Positions 8,141 through 16,790 of a stretch of 64,000 bases of DNA are shown here, piece by piece. Origin of the DNA: Phytobacter ursingii (GTDB lineage Bacteria; Pseudomonadota; Gammaproteobacteria; Enterobacterales; Enterobacteriaceae); assembly GCA_901456055.1 (NCBI GenBank), contig CABDWT010000017.1, forward strand, positions 62,001 through 126,000. Reading direction: 5' to 3'. The translations under genes and the position numbers were made by a program. Position 1 is the first letter of the stretch, and the number at the start of each line of letters is the position of its first letter. The notes beneath the pieces were generated by a model that did not search any database, was not told where the DNA came from, and worked only from the letters and a program-made list of their open reading frames with translations.

Positions 8141-8650
8141 TCAGGCAGTTTTACTGAGCGTGTCGACCGCTAAGGTTTTGGTAAACCGCAGGCGACCATC
8201 GAACGGCGGCTGGCTGTACTCCTCCGGGTCGCGCGTGAGATCGAACTGCGCGTCGTATCCCTGGCGAAGATAGAGCTGCACCGCTTCAGGCTGGCGAAAT
8301 CCGGTGGTCAGAAACATGCGGCTGTACCCCGCAAGAACCGCGCGGCGCTCCAGTTCAGCCACCACCCGCCTGGCAAGTCCCTGTTTGCGCAGGGCGTGTT
8401 GCGTCCAGATACGTTTAATTTCCGCCGTATGGGCATCTTTCGGTTTGTACGCGCCGGTGGCGATAATTTCTCCGTCACGCTCCAGCACAATAAAAAGCCC
8501 CTGCGGCGGCAGATACCACTCAGTCAGTTCCACCTCGGCATCTTTGGAAAAGTAATCGCCATAACGGGCGGCATATTCGCCAAACAGACCGGCAATGACG
8601 GGTTGTAATTCCGGTGCGTCGGGGGAAATATCACGGAAACGTTCGCTCAT
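8141..8650 (-). CDS. GNAT N-acetyltransferase of the S-alkylcysteine-type operon
   Basis: The 169-residue protein carries GNAT motifs: the acetyl-CoA-binding segment RIWTQHALRKQGLARRVV (a variant of Q/RxxGxG/A) and the late TGFRQPEAVQLYLRQGY motif. I place the start at MSERFRDI because AAGGAGG sits 6 bases before that ATG and only 10 bp separate it from the binding-protein gene; a longer frame would intrude into that gene. In the Bacillus yxe and ytm operons an acetyltransferase (YxeL, YtmI) N-acetylates the S-modified cysteine before oxidation. The same step is inferred here. Confidence 0.87.
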   Translation of the reverse strand: MSERFRDISPDAPELQPVIAGLFGEYAARYGDYFSKDAEVELTEWYLPPQGLFIVLERDGEIIATGAYKPKDAHTAEIKRIWTQHALRKQGLARRVVAELERRAVLAGYSRMFLTTGFRQPEAVQLYLRQGYDAQFDLTRDPEEYSQPPFDGRLRFTKTLAVDTLSKTA

Positions 8651-8660
8651 CTGCGCCTCC

Positions 8661-9593
8661 TTAGTCGCCCAGTCCGGCGGGATTGATCTCAGAGGACGGG
8701 ATCTTCTCAACGCCCTCACCCCAGCGACTGAGTACTTTTTCGTAATCGCCATTTTTAATGACGCCATTAAGCGCAATCTGTACTGGCTCCACCAGGCCGC
8801 TGCCTTTCTTCAGCGTGACCGCGATATGCGCCGCTTTCGGCCAGCCGCCATCCACGCTGCCCACCAGCCGGGTTTTTTTGGTCAGCGCGGCTTTCCAGGC
8901 GCCAATGACATTCGGGCCAAAAAAGGCATCCGCACGACCGGACTGGAGTGCCAGCGTCTGGGCAGCATCATCTTTGGTGTAAACCGGCGTGAACGGTTTG
9001 AGCCCTTTCTTCTCGTTTTCCGCATTCCATGCCAGCAGAATGGCTTCCTGATTGGTGCCGGAGCCGACGATGATACGCAGCCCCGCGATGTCCTCCGCCT
9101 TTTCAATGGTTTTAATCGGGCTACTGGCTTTCACATAAAAGCCGAGGGAATCCTTGCGGTACGTAGCGAAATCAAACTTCTCTTTGCGCGCTTTGGTGAC
9201 GGTAATATTGCTGATCGCCGCATCATATTTGCCGGAGGTTACCCCCAGCGGCCAGTCCTCCCACGAGGTCGGCACCACGTTCAGTTCCAGACCCAGACTG
9301 TCAGCAACCAGACGGGCGATATCCACTTCGCTACCGAGGAGCGTTTTATTGTCATCAGAAAACACGGTCAGCGGCGGTGAGTTCAGTGCGGCCACTGCCA
9401 CCGTAAATTTTCCGGGCACGGCAAAATGATAATCTTTTGGCAACTGCGCCACTGCCTCCGCATTGCGCGGTGTATTAATGGGCGTTTTGTTGGCCTCAAG
9501 ACTAACGCCAGTACCGTTAATCGTGACGTCACTGGCCTGGACCAGCGGCGCGAACGCCAGCGCCACGGCGAGGAGAAGCGATGATTTTTGCAT
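8661..9593 (-). CDS. periplasmic polar amino acid-binding protein
   Basis: The 310-residue protein has a Sec signal peptide (MQKSSLLLAVALAFAPLVQA, cleavage after about residue 20) and a family 3 solute-binding domain: LLGSEVDIARLVADSLG, SGKYDAAISNITVTKARKEKFDFA and GLRIIVGSGTN. An unusual 30-residue lead-in (SDVTINGTGVSLEANKTPIN) precedes the fold. It supplies the permease and ATPase encoded downstream. The ligand is unknown; operon content suggests an S-substituted cysteine or its N-acetyl form. Confidence 0.9.
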   Translation of the reverse strand: MQKSSLLLAVALAFAPLVQASDVTINGTGVSLEANKTPINTPRNAEAVAQLPKDYHFAVPGKFTVAVAALNSPPLTVFSDDNKTLLGSEVDIARLVADSLGLELNVVPTSWEDWPLGVTSGKYDAAISNITVTKARKEKFDFATYRKDSLGFYVKASSPIKTIEKAEDIAGLRIIVGSGTNQEAILLAWNAENEKKGLKPFTPVYTKDDAAQTLALQSGRADAFFGPNVIGAWKAALTKKTRLVGSVDGGWPKAAHIAVTLKKGSGLVEPVQIALNGVIKNGDYEKVLSRWGEGVEKIPSSEINPAGLGD

Positions 9594-9621
9594 AGCGTAT
9601 TCTCTTTATTGTTTTGTGAAT

Positions 9622-10935
9622 TTATTGGCTGAATTGATTGGCAGGTTGTTGCAAGCCAAGACTTTCGCGCAGGGTCGTGCCGGGATACGCCTTACGGAAC
9701 AAGCCACGGGCCTGCAAAATCGGCACTACGGTGTCGACAAAGCGTGGGAAGGTATCCGGCGTGCCGCCCTGAATAATAAAACCGTCAGCTGCCTGCTCGT
9801 CGAACCACTGTTGCAGGCCGTCCGCTACCTGCTCCGCGGTGCCGGAAAATCGCGGACGCGGTGAGGCCGCTTCCAGCGCCACCTGGCGCAGCGTCAGTTG
9901 ACGCTCGCGGGCATGGCGTTTGATTTCATCGGTGGTACTGCGAAAGCTGTTTTGTCCCAGGGTGCCAATATCCGGGAAAGGTTCATCCAGCGGGTACTGG
10001 CTAAAATCGTGGTGTTCGAAATAACGGCCAAGGTAATTGAGCGCATCCTGAATGGAGACCAGCGCCGCGGTGGTCTGGTATTGCTGCTCAACGTCCTGAG
10101 CATTATCACCGACAATTACGCTGACGCCCTGGAAGATATGGAGTTCATCTTCCCGACGGCCATTTTTAATCAGTTGTGCTTTGACATCGCGATAAAATTG
10201 TTTGGCCTCGTCGAGCGTATCGTGGTGGGTAAAAATGGCATCGGCGTGTCGCGCCGCTAATTTCTTACCATCCTCAGATGCGCCTGCCTGAAATATAATG
10301 GGCCGTCCCTGCGGCGTACGGCCAATATTCAGCGGCCCGGCAACCTGGAAAAAATCGCCGTGATGATTAAGCGTATGCAGTTTTTGTGGATCAAAGAACT
10401 GCCCGGTGGTTTTATCTCGAATAAAGGCATCCTCCTCCCAGCAATCCCACAGCCCTTTCACCACGTCCAGGTATTCATCGGCAATGCGATAGCGCAGCGC
10501 GTGTTCCGGATGCTGCTGGCGGGAAAAGTTCTTAGCCGACCCCTCCAGCGGCGAGGTGACGACGTTCCAGCCCGCGCGCCCGTTGCTTAAATGGTCGAGA
10601 CTGGCAAACTGACGAGCCACGGTGAACGGTTCGCTGTAAGACGTGGAAAGCGTGCCTACCAGCCCTAAATGGCGGGTGACGCTCGCCAGCGCCGATAAAA
10701 CAGTGATGGGCTCAAAACGGTTCAGAAAATGGGGTATGGATTTTTCATTAATATATAAGCCATCGGCGACAAATAAAAAATCGAGCTTCCCCTCTTCTGC
10801 TTTTAATGCTGTTTCCTGGACAAAGTTAAAATTAATACTGGCATCGGCTTTGGCCGCCGGGTGTCGCCAGGCAGACATATTTCCGGATGCGCCATGTAAT
10901 ATCGTACCCAGACGCAGTTGACGAGCTTGTGACAT
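9622..10935 (-). CDS. NtaA/SnaA/DszA-family FMN-dependent monooxygenase
   Basis: The 437-residue luciferase-like protein starts [20 protein letters not shown]. It contains landmarks of the NtaA/SnaA/DszA subgroup: [41 protein letters not shown] and [20 protein letters not shown] (shown as separate pieces). Relatives use reduced FMN and oxygen to cleave C-N or C-S bonds. The Bacillus counterpart by operon position is YxeK, which acts on N-acetyl-S-(2-succino)cysteine. No flavin reductase is encoded in the operon, so reduced flavin must come from elsewhere. It lies 28 bp upstream of the binding-protein gene. Confidence 0.9.
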   Translation of the reverse strand: MSQARQLRLGTILHGASGNMSAWRHPAAKADASINFNFVQETALKAEEGKLDFLFVADGLYINEKSIPHFLNRFEPITVLSALASVTRHLGLVGTLSTSYSEPFTVARQFASLDHLSNGRAGWNVVTSPLEGSAKNFSRQQHPEHALRYRIADEYLDVVKGLWDCWEEDAFIRDKTTGQFFDPQKLHTLNHHGDFFQVAGPLNIGRTPQGRPIIFQAGASEDGKKLAARHADAIFTHHDTLDEAKQFYRDVKAQLIKNGRREDELHIFQGVSVIVGDNAQDVEQQYQTTAALVSIQDALNYLGRYFEHHDFSQYPLDEPFPDIGTLGQNSFRSTTDEIKRHARERQLTLRQVALEAASPRPRFSGTAEQVADGLQQWFDEQAADGFIIQGGTPDTFPRFVDTVVPILQARGLFRKAYPGTTLRESLGLQQPANQFSQ

Positions 10936-10998
10936 AATCCATCCTCATTTTCAGGCAACAGGTTCCCCGGAGCTGTCGCCCCAGGTAGCTTTTTTCCG

Positions 10999-12120
10999 TT
11001 ATGGCTGGAGCAAGGCTTTTTCCGCCAGCAGCGCGAAATAGCGAGCGGCGTCTTCGATTAATGCTTCGTCGGGATTAAACGACGGATGGTGCAAGCCATA
11101 TTCACTGGCGCTGCCGATACTGACGAATGCGCCGGGAATATGTTCGAGGTAGACGGCAAAATCTTCCCCACCCATATGCAACTGTGCGACCTGCGTGTCA
11201 TAGCCATGCCAGTCTGCGACATCGCGGGTAAAGGCGGCCCAGCGTTCATCATTGACCAGTGCCGATGGGCCTTCGTACCAGTGAACGGTAATGTGCGCAT
11301 CAAAGGCGCGCGCCAGTCCGGCGGCAATATCATTGACGCGGGCTTTCACCTGCTCGCGGACCTCAGTCCGATGCGTGCGCAGCGTGCCTTCCAGTTCGAC
11401 CTGTTCCGGCAGCACATTCCAGGTATTCCCACCCTGCACACGCGTAACGCTCAACACCACCGAGTCCAGCGTGTTGACGTTACGGCTGGCGATGGTTTGC
11501 AGCGCGACGACTAGCTGGCTGGCAAGCAGGATGGCGTCATTGCCTTCATGAGGGCGCGCGGCGTGTGCCCCTTTACCGCCGACCTGCAATACAACGCGGT
11601 CAACATTGGCATAAAACGGGCCGCCGCGCGTAGCGAACGTGCCCACCGGCAGACCAGGCTCGTTATGCATGCCAAAAATGGCGCTGACACCGTTTAGTAC
11701 TCCCGCCTGAATGAGCCGCTTTGCTCCGCCGAAGTTTTCCTCGGCTGGCTGGAAGATCAGGCGCACACGTCCGGGTAACGCAGACTCTTTCTCTTTTAGC
11801 AGCAGTGCGGCGCCGAGCATGACGCTGGTATGGATGTCGTGACCACAGGCATGCATCAACCCTTTATTGCGCGAGGCGTAGGGTACGTCGACCGCCTCTT
11901 CAATCGGCAAAGCATCAATGTCTGCTCGCAGGGCAATCACTTTATCGCCACTGCCCACTTCCGCGACCACGCCCGTGGGTAGCGTGGTGGGCAGCAGACG
12001 CAGACCGGCATTTTCGAGCCAGTGACGGACCCGGCGGCTGGTTTCAAACTCCTGCAATGACAGTTCCGGGTACTGATGCAATTCACGGCGCCAGGTAATC
12101 AACTGTTGGGCAAAATTCAT
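10999..12120 (-). CDS. M20D amidohydrolase, probable N-acetyl-S-alkylcysteine deacetylase
   Basis: The 373-residue enzyme has the M20 peptidase fold. Metal-binding motifs include RADIDALPI, HACGHDIHTSVMLGAA (Cys and His ligands), the catalytic PAEEN and the late MGGEDFAVYL. The M20D subfamily cleaves N-acyl amino acids such as hippurate, IAA-amino acids and N-acetylcysteine derivatives. In yxe/ytm-type operons YxeP or YtnL removes the acetyl group. The start codon overlaps the stop of the upstream monooxygenase gene (ATGA), implying translational coupling. Confidence 0.9.
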   Translation of the reverse strand: MNFAQQLITWRRELHQYPELSLQEFETSRRVRHWLENAGLRLLPTTLPTGVVAEVGSGDKVIALRADIDALPIEEAVDVPYASRNKGLMHACGHDIHTSVMLGAALLLKEKESALPGRVRLIFQPAEENFGGAKRLIQAGVLNGVSAIFGMHNEPGLPVGTFATRGGPFYANVDRVVLQVGGKGAHAARPHEGNDAILLASQLVVALQTIASRNVNTLDSVVLSVTRVQGGNTWNVLPEQVELEGTLRTHRTEVREQVKARVNDIAAGLARAFDAHITVHWYEGPSALVNDERWAAFTRDVADWHGYDTQVAQLHMGGEDFAVYLEHIPGAFVSIGSASEYGLHHPSFNPDEALIEDAARYFALLAEKALLQP

Positions 12121-13133
12121 TGCGCTACCTCCCGGATGGCCGTTCTCTGACGCCAGGTTTCGCTCAGCAGGCGCAGTGAGGCAATACGTGCGCTGGCGTC
12201 AACCAGCGGGTTATCAAGGATGAACTCATCCACGCCAGACTCTACGGCCAACGCATCCAGACCAGCCAGCACACTTTCTGCGGTGCCTTTAATCAGCGAC
12301 GGTTCACGGCGATAAATACGCACTGCCGGGCTTCCCGCCTGACGCGCGAAAGCTTGCGCCTGCGCTTCGCTGGCCACGCTAACTCGCTGACCGTTTTCCA
12401 GTTCCACTCCCCATATCTCCACCTGCTGCGCGAGGCGTTCGGCTTCGTTTTGCGTGGCGGCAATAATCACCTGTACGGCGATAATAACGTCGCGCTGCGT
12501 CAGCGTTCGCCATTCTGTGACAACGTCACGTTGTAGTGTTTTATCACCATTAAGGTGGGCGGCAAAAACGAAGTTCCAGTCGAGTTTCGCTGCCAGGCGT
12601 GCGCTGTCCAGGCTTGCGCCGAGCAGAAATCCCTCAGCATGGACAGTGGGAAGCGGCGTGGCTGCCAGGGATTCCGCATCGGCGGTAACCTGCCCCGGCT
12701 TAAGCCAGTTAGCCAGCTCAGCGAGCTGGTCAGCAAAACTGCCTTTATCTTCCTGGCGCAGCCCGCGTTGCAGTGCGCGTGTAGACAGCGGCAGTCCGCC
12801 GGGGGCTTTACCGATACCGATATCGATACGACCGGGGGCCAGAGAGGCCAGTACATTGAAGTTTTCCGCCACTTTATAGGGACTGTAATGTTGCAGCATG
12901 ACCCCACCGGAGCCGATGCGGATCCGCTGCGTTTGTCCGGCAATCCAGGCAATAAGCAGTTCGGGGGATGGGCTGGCCAGTTGGGAAGTATTGTGATGTT
13001 CCGCAATCCAGAAGCGGTGAAAACCGCCTTTCTCGGCCAGTTGCGCCATCTGTAACGTTCGGTTCAGTGCATCCTGCGCGGTTTCGTTTTCCGCAATCGG
13101 GCTTTTATCAAGCAAACTCAGACGATAAGACAT
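12117..13133 (-). CDS. luciferase-like flavin-dependent oxidoreductase (MsnO8 type)
   Basis: This 338-residue TIM-barrel protein begins MSYRLSLLDKSPIAENETAQDAL. It continues with FHRFWIAEHHNTSQLASPSPELL and IRIGSGGVMLQHYSPYKVAENFNVLASL, which mark the MsnO8/YtmO class of bacterial luciferase-like proteins (pieces quoted separately). I chose this ATG because the fold starts there; an ATG 33 bp upstream would add CYSTRACC, which is unlikely. It is the first gene of the seven-gene operon. The likely partner is the second monooxygenase, and the two may act on different S-substituents. Confidence 0.87.
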   Translation of the reverse strand: MSYRLSLLDKSPIAENETAQDALNRTLQMAQLAEKGGFHRFWIAEHHNTSQLASPSPELLIAWIAGQTQRIRIGSGGVMLQHYSPYKVAENFNVLASLAPGRIDIGIGKAPGGLPLSTRALQRGLRQEDKGSFADQLAELANWLKPGQVTADAESLAATPLPTVHAEGFLLGASLDSARLAAKLDWNFVFAAHLNGDKTLQRDVVTEWRTLTQRDVIIAVQVIIAATQNEAERLAQQVEIWGVELENGQRVSVASEAQAQAFARQAGSPAVRIYRREPSLIKGTAESVLAGLDALAVESGVDEFILDNPLVDASARIASLRLLSETWRQRTAIREVAQ

Positions 13134-13243
13134 GCAGCACGCTCTTGTTGAGTAACATGTCTGCATTATTGGAATGGCTTTATGACCTTGTGAAACAATT
13201 AATTTACATTAAATAAGCACAAAATTTGCAAAGTAGCCCCCTC

Positions 13244-13543
13244 AGGGCTGAGGAATCCCCCGTAATCTTACGTTTTACAGCGATAACGCCGCTTAATAAG
13301 AATAAAACAGTGACAGCGATGACAGGGTCCGGCTGAAAATCGATGAGGCGCTGGCGGCTATCCTCTCCACCCGCAGGGATGCGGGCGGAGAGGATAGCCT
13401 GCAAGGACGCAGGCTGGTCCCCGACCCGAAAGTCAGACGGCAAGTGTTCACCATGTCCCCGAACACCTGTCTACCATGTCTCCGGACCGTACACTCTCAA
13501 GGGAGAGGGGACCCTCGCATTTTTGTGGGGATTCCTCACCCAC
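13244..13543. repeat. MITE-like element, copy B, with terminal inverted repeats
   Basis: A stretch of about 300 bp is bounded by TGAGGAATCCCC at the left (13249-13260) and GGGGATTCCTCA at the right (13527-13538), an exact 12-bp inverted repeat. Inside lie two strong hairpins: 13358-13397, with an 11-bp stem CTATCCTCTCC/GGAGAGGATAG and a further CCCGCA/TGCGGG, and 13398-13413 (CCTGC/GCAGG). The left half matches the repeat at 360-472 in reverse orientation. There is no transposase, so it would depend on an enzyme elsewhere. An open frame crosses it but is treated as incidental. Confidence 0.65.
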
Positions 13544-13910
13544 AGAGGGACGGTAGTCATTATTTGCGCTTATGAATAAGCCCGCATGCCCCTGTGCCGT
13601 GCAACCTCGCCGACATCATCTTTCCTTTTGCATGCTTAGTCATTTCTGCCGCCTTTTTCGCCATATTGAATCAGTTAAACTGCTAAGCAACACTTGTGTC
13701 ACAAATTCAACTCATCCCCATCATTTTTTCGTCTGGTATGTTTTGCGTCGTCAAAAAAATGCAGGTAGGATGCTGCGCCATGTTATGTCTTATTCATACG
13801 TAGAATGATTGAAAAGGCAGAACGCTTTCCCAAAAGAGCAAACGATTGTCTTGCTGCTCTGCGGGGTCGAAGAAATTTAAAAAGATTCAGACAGGTCAAC
13901 GGGTAACGCA
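13544..13910. other. ansP upstream region
   Basis: No gene is supported in these 367 bases. An AGAGCA/TGCTCT stem lies at 13835-13860. The ansP promoter should be here, but I could not assign -35 and -10 boxes with confidence. Confidence 0.5.
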
Positions 13911-15404
13911 ATGAAAACAACCAACAATAACGCGGCGGAGCATCAGGCCGCGAAACGACGCTGGTTAAACTCTCACGAGGAGGGTTATAACAAAGCGATG
14001 GGTAATCGCCACGTGCAGATGATCGCTATCGGCGGAGCAATCGGGACGGGGTTATTCTTAGGCGCCGGGGCGCGTCTGCAGATGGCGGGGCCATCACTGG
14101 CGATCGTTTATCTGGTTTGCGGTCTTTTCTCTTTCTTTATCTTACGTGCACTGGGTGAACTGGTTTTACACCGCCCGTCCAGCGGCAGTTTTGTTTCGTA
14201 TGCCCGTGAATTTATGGGCGAAAAAGCGGCCTACGTCGCCGGCTGGATGTATTTCGTGAACTGGGCGATGACCGGTATCGTGGATATCACCGCCGTTGCG
14301 TTATATATGCATTACTGGGGCGCGTTTGGCGATGTACCGCAGTGGGTCTTCGCCCTCGGCGCGCTCGCCATTGTCGGGACCATGAATATGATCGGCGTGA
14401 AGTGGTTCGCTGAAATGGAGTTCTGGTTCGCGCTGGTCAAAGTGCTGGCCATTGTCGCTTTTCTGGTTGTCGGGACCATCGTCCTGGGATCCGGGAAACC
14501 GCTTGACGGCAACGCAACGGGCTTCCATCTGATTACCGATAATGGCGGCTTCTTCCCCCACGGCCTGCTCCCTGCATTGGTTCTGATCCAGGGGGTGGTC
14601 TTCGCCTTTGCCTCTATCGAGTTCGTCGGTACCGCCGCCGGTGAATGTAAAGATCCGGAAAAAACCGTACCGAAAGCGATCAATAGCGTTATCTGGCGTA
14701 TCGGCCTGTTCTACGTCGGTTCCGTGGTGCTGCTGGTTCTGTTGCTGCCGTGGATGGCGTACCAGCCGGGTCAGAGTCCGTTTGTGACCTTCTTCTCCAA
14801 ACTGGGCGTACCGTACATGGGCGACGTGATGAATATCGTGGTCCTGACCGCCGCCCTGTCGAGCCTGAACTCCGGCTTGTACTGCACGGGTCGTATCCTG
14901 CGCTCTATGTCAATGGGCGGTTCCGCACCTAAGTTCATGTCCAAAATGAGCAAACAACACGTACCGTACGCAGGTATCCTCGCGACGCTGGCCGTGTATG
15001 TTGTGGGCGTGTTCCTCAACTATCTGGTTCCGGCGCAGGTTTTTGAAATCGTCCTCAACCAGGCATCAGTGGGTATTATTGCTTCCTGGGGCTTTATCGT
15101 GCTCTGCCAGATGCGTCTGCGCAAAGCGATCAACGAAGGCAAAGCGGCGGAAGTGAGCTTTAAAATGCCGGGTGCGCCTTTCACTTCCTGGCTGACGCTG
15201 CTGTTCCTGTTCTCTGTCCTGGTGCTGATGGCGTTTGACTACCCGAATGGCACCCTGACCATTGGTTGTCTCCCGCTGCTGATTGTGCTGCTGGTGATTG
15301 GCTGGTTCGGTGTGCGCAAACGCGTTGCGGAAATTCACAGCAGCGCGCCGGTCGTGGGTGAAAGCGCCCCGCCTGCGGAGCTTGTGGAAGAAACCGCAAA
15401 GTAA
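13911..15404 (+). CDS. ansP: L-asparagine permease AnsP
   Basis: The 497-residue protein closely matches E. coli AnsP (499 residues), an inner membrane amino acid permease of the APC superfamily that imports L-asparagine with protons. The signature IGGAIGTGLFLGAG in helix 1 and the conserved FVSYAREF are present, and about 12 helices are predicted by hydrophobicity. The N terminus ends its cytoplasmic part with HEEGYNKAMGNRHVQMIAIGG. The C-terminal tail is Glu/Ala-rich. A strong bidirectional terminator follows. Confidence 0.95.
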   Translation: MKTTNNNAAEHQAAKRRWLNSHEEGYNKAMGNRHVQMIAIGGAIGTGLFLGAGARLQMAGPSLAIVYLVCGLFSFFILRALGELVLHRPSSGSFVSYAREFMGEKAAYVAGWMYFVNWAMTGIVDITAVALYMHYWGAFGDVPQWVFALGALAIVGTMNMIGVKWFAEMEFWFALVKVLAIVAFLVVGTIVLGSGKPLDGNATGFHLITDNGGFFPHGLLPALVLIQGVVFAFASIEFVGTAAGECKDPEKTVPKAINSVIWRIGLFYVGSVVLLVLLLPWMAYQPGQSPFVTFFSKLGVPYMGDVMNIVVLTAALSSLNSGLYCTGRILRSMSMGGSAPKFMSKMSKQHVPYAGILATLAVYVVGVFLNYLVPAQVFEIVLNQASVGIIASWGFIVLCQMRLRKAINEGKAAEVSFKMPGAPFTSWLTLLFLFSVLVLMAFDYPNGTLTIGCLPLLIVLLVIGWFGVRKRVAEIHSSAPVVGESAPPAELVEETAK

Positions 15405-15421
15405 TCTGACGTGCTGATAAT

Positions 15422-15460
15422 AAAAAAGCCAGCCAGGTATTTCACCGGCTGGCTTTTTTT
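15422..15460. terminator. bidirectional terminator between ansP and yncE
   Basis: AAAAAAGCCAGCC pairs with GGCTGGCTTTTTTT across a 12-base loop. A and T runs on both sides allow termination from either direction. Confidence 0.93.
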
Positions 15461-15470
15461 ATGGCTGTGA

Positions 15471-16532
15471 TTACAGCGCGATACGAATAATGTCGTCCGG
15501 CTCTGTGGCCTCTTTCTCTTTGCTTGCCGCCTGTTTCACACTCACATATAGCGTTTTACCGTCGGCAGAGAGCGCCAGGCTGTTCGGATGGGTTGGCGTA
15601 TCGAAGGTTTTCACCACTTTATAGGTTTTACCGTCGATAACGCTGACTTTGCCCGCCTGTCGATGGGTCACATAGGCTTCGTTACGGGTGGGGTTAAACA
15701 GCACGGCCAGGGATTCCGGCGCAGCGATTTTTTGCAGGACTTTCCCGTCACGCAGATCGACGACCAGAACCTCAGGCTCTTTAGAGTCAGTAATAAAGGC
15801 GCGGTGACCTGCAGTGTCAAGGCTCAGATTCAGATAGAAGTGTTCTTTGCCATCATCCTGCAATTTTTTACGCGACAGAATTTTGTCAGTCGCGGTGTCG
15901 ATAGTCAGCAATTCACCGTCACCGTTGGTGACGTAAAGACGCTTCGCCGCCGTATCGATGGCCAGGCCAGTGCTGAATTTACCGGTGTTGGCAATGGTGG
16001 ATTTCAGTTTCAGCGTGTCACCATCAACCGCCCAAATCACGCTCTCTTTACCGATACCGCTGATGTATACGGTATTGGTTGTTTCATCCACCACCAGTTC
16101 TCGCGGCTGCAGTGGACGCACGGTTTCACTACGTTGGCGGTCATCAAGCACCAGGCGCCCTTTCACATCGCCCGTTTTCGCGTCGATTGCCGTTACCGCG
16201 CTGTTAACCGTGTTCCCAAACCACAGGGTCTGCGTTTTGCTATTGATAGCCGCGCCGAACGGCTTCAGATCGTTATGGATAGCCAGCGTCACATCCAGTG
16301 AGACTGGATCCAGGCGGTAGACCACGCCACCTTTATCGGCTTTACGGCTCTGTGAGGTAGCCACCCACAGCGCATTTTCCTGCTGGCTCCAGGCCATTTC
16401 ATAGGCACCTTTACCAACCGGTTTACGCAGCATCTCTTCACCAGCCTGAGCATGAAATGCCCCGGCAAGCAGCAGTGAACCTAACAGCAGTGAACGACGC
16501 AGACGTGGCGTGGATAGATAACGTAAAGACAT
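15471..16532 (-). CDS. yncE: periplasmic beta-propeller protein YncE
   Basis: The 353-residue protein has the same length as E. coli YncE. The signal peptide ends in GAFHAQA and the mature part is built of repeated YVTN-like beta-propeller blades (TNTVYISGIG, AKRLYVTNGDG, HRAFITDSKEP, RNEAYVTHRQ, GKTLYVSVK). The start at MSLRYLST is chosen for its GGGAG ribosome site and family length, over a TTG or ATG further upstream. E. coli YncE is a Fur-repressed periplasmic propeller that binds DNA in vitro; its physiological job is unsettled. It is divergent from yncD across a Fur-like box, suggesting joint iron control. Confidence 0.94.
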   Translation of the reverse strand: MSLRYLSTPRLRRSLLLGSLLLAGAFHAQAGEEMLRKPVGKGAYEMAWSQQENALWVATSQSRKADKGGVVYRLDPVSLDVTLAIHNDLKPFGAAINSKTQTLWFGNTVNSAVTAIDAKTGDVKGRLVLDDRQRSETVRPLQPRELVVDETTNTVYISGIGKESVIWAVDGDTLKLKSTIANTGKFSTGLAIDTAAKRLYVTNGDGELLTIDTATDKILSRKKLQDDGKEHFYLNLSLDTAGHRAFITDSKEPEVLVVDLRDGKVLQKIAAPESLAVLFNPTRNEAYVTHRQAGKVSVIDGKTYKVVKTFDTPTHPNSLALSADGKTLYVSVKQAASKEKEATEPDDIIRIAL

Positions 16533-16613
16533 GACGACTCCCTTTGATAAACACAGATAGTTTTGCTTCACATGCTTCCATGACGACAGGGTCGTAGCCC
16601 TGCCTTATTTATT

Positions 16614-16632
16614 GAGAATAGTAATCATTATT
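16614..16632. promoter_or_regulatory. Fur-like box between yncE and yncD
   Basis: GAATAGTAATCATTATT matches most positions of the Fur consensus core TAATGATAATCATTATC. It lies about 80 bp before yncE and 160 bp before yncD and could repress both in iron-replete cells. E. coli yncE is a known Fur target. Confidence 0.7.
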
Positions 16633-16790
16633 ATGTGTAATGTGGAGCATTAAATCTGTTTTTACTGCCATCGACGTTAACGTCTACACTTTTTGTTAAC
16701 GTAATGTGCCCTTAAAGTTTTCATGAATTGTTAAAGATATTAACATTACGCCATGTTCCCATTTGGTTCGTTTCTTATTCTGGTCAATTT

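Noticed and set aside
8595-9380. Open frame of 261 codons on the plus strand opposite the GNAT and binding-protein genes
   Set aside because: It is the antisense of two clear genes, with His/Arg/Gly-rich composition typical of shadow frames and no domain.
13204-13443. 79-codon frame across the MITE-like element
   Set aside because: The frame lies in a repeat with hairpins. The similar frame at 338-619 is truncated differently, so it is better explained as repeat DNA.
15588-16301. Open frame of 237 codons opposite yncE
   Set aside because: It is antisense to a well recognised gene, and no family resemblance or ribosome site supports it.
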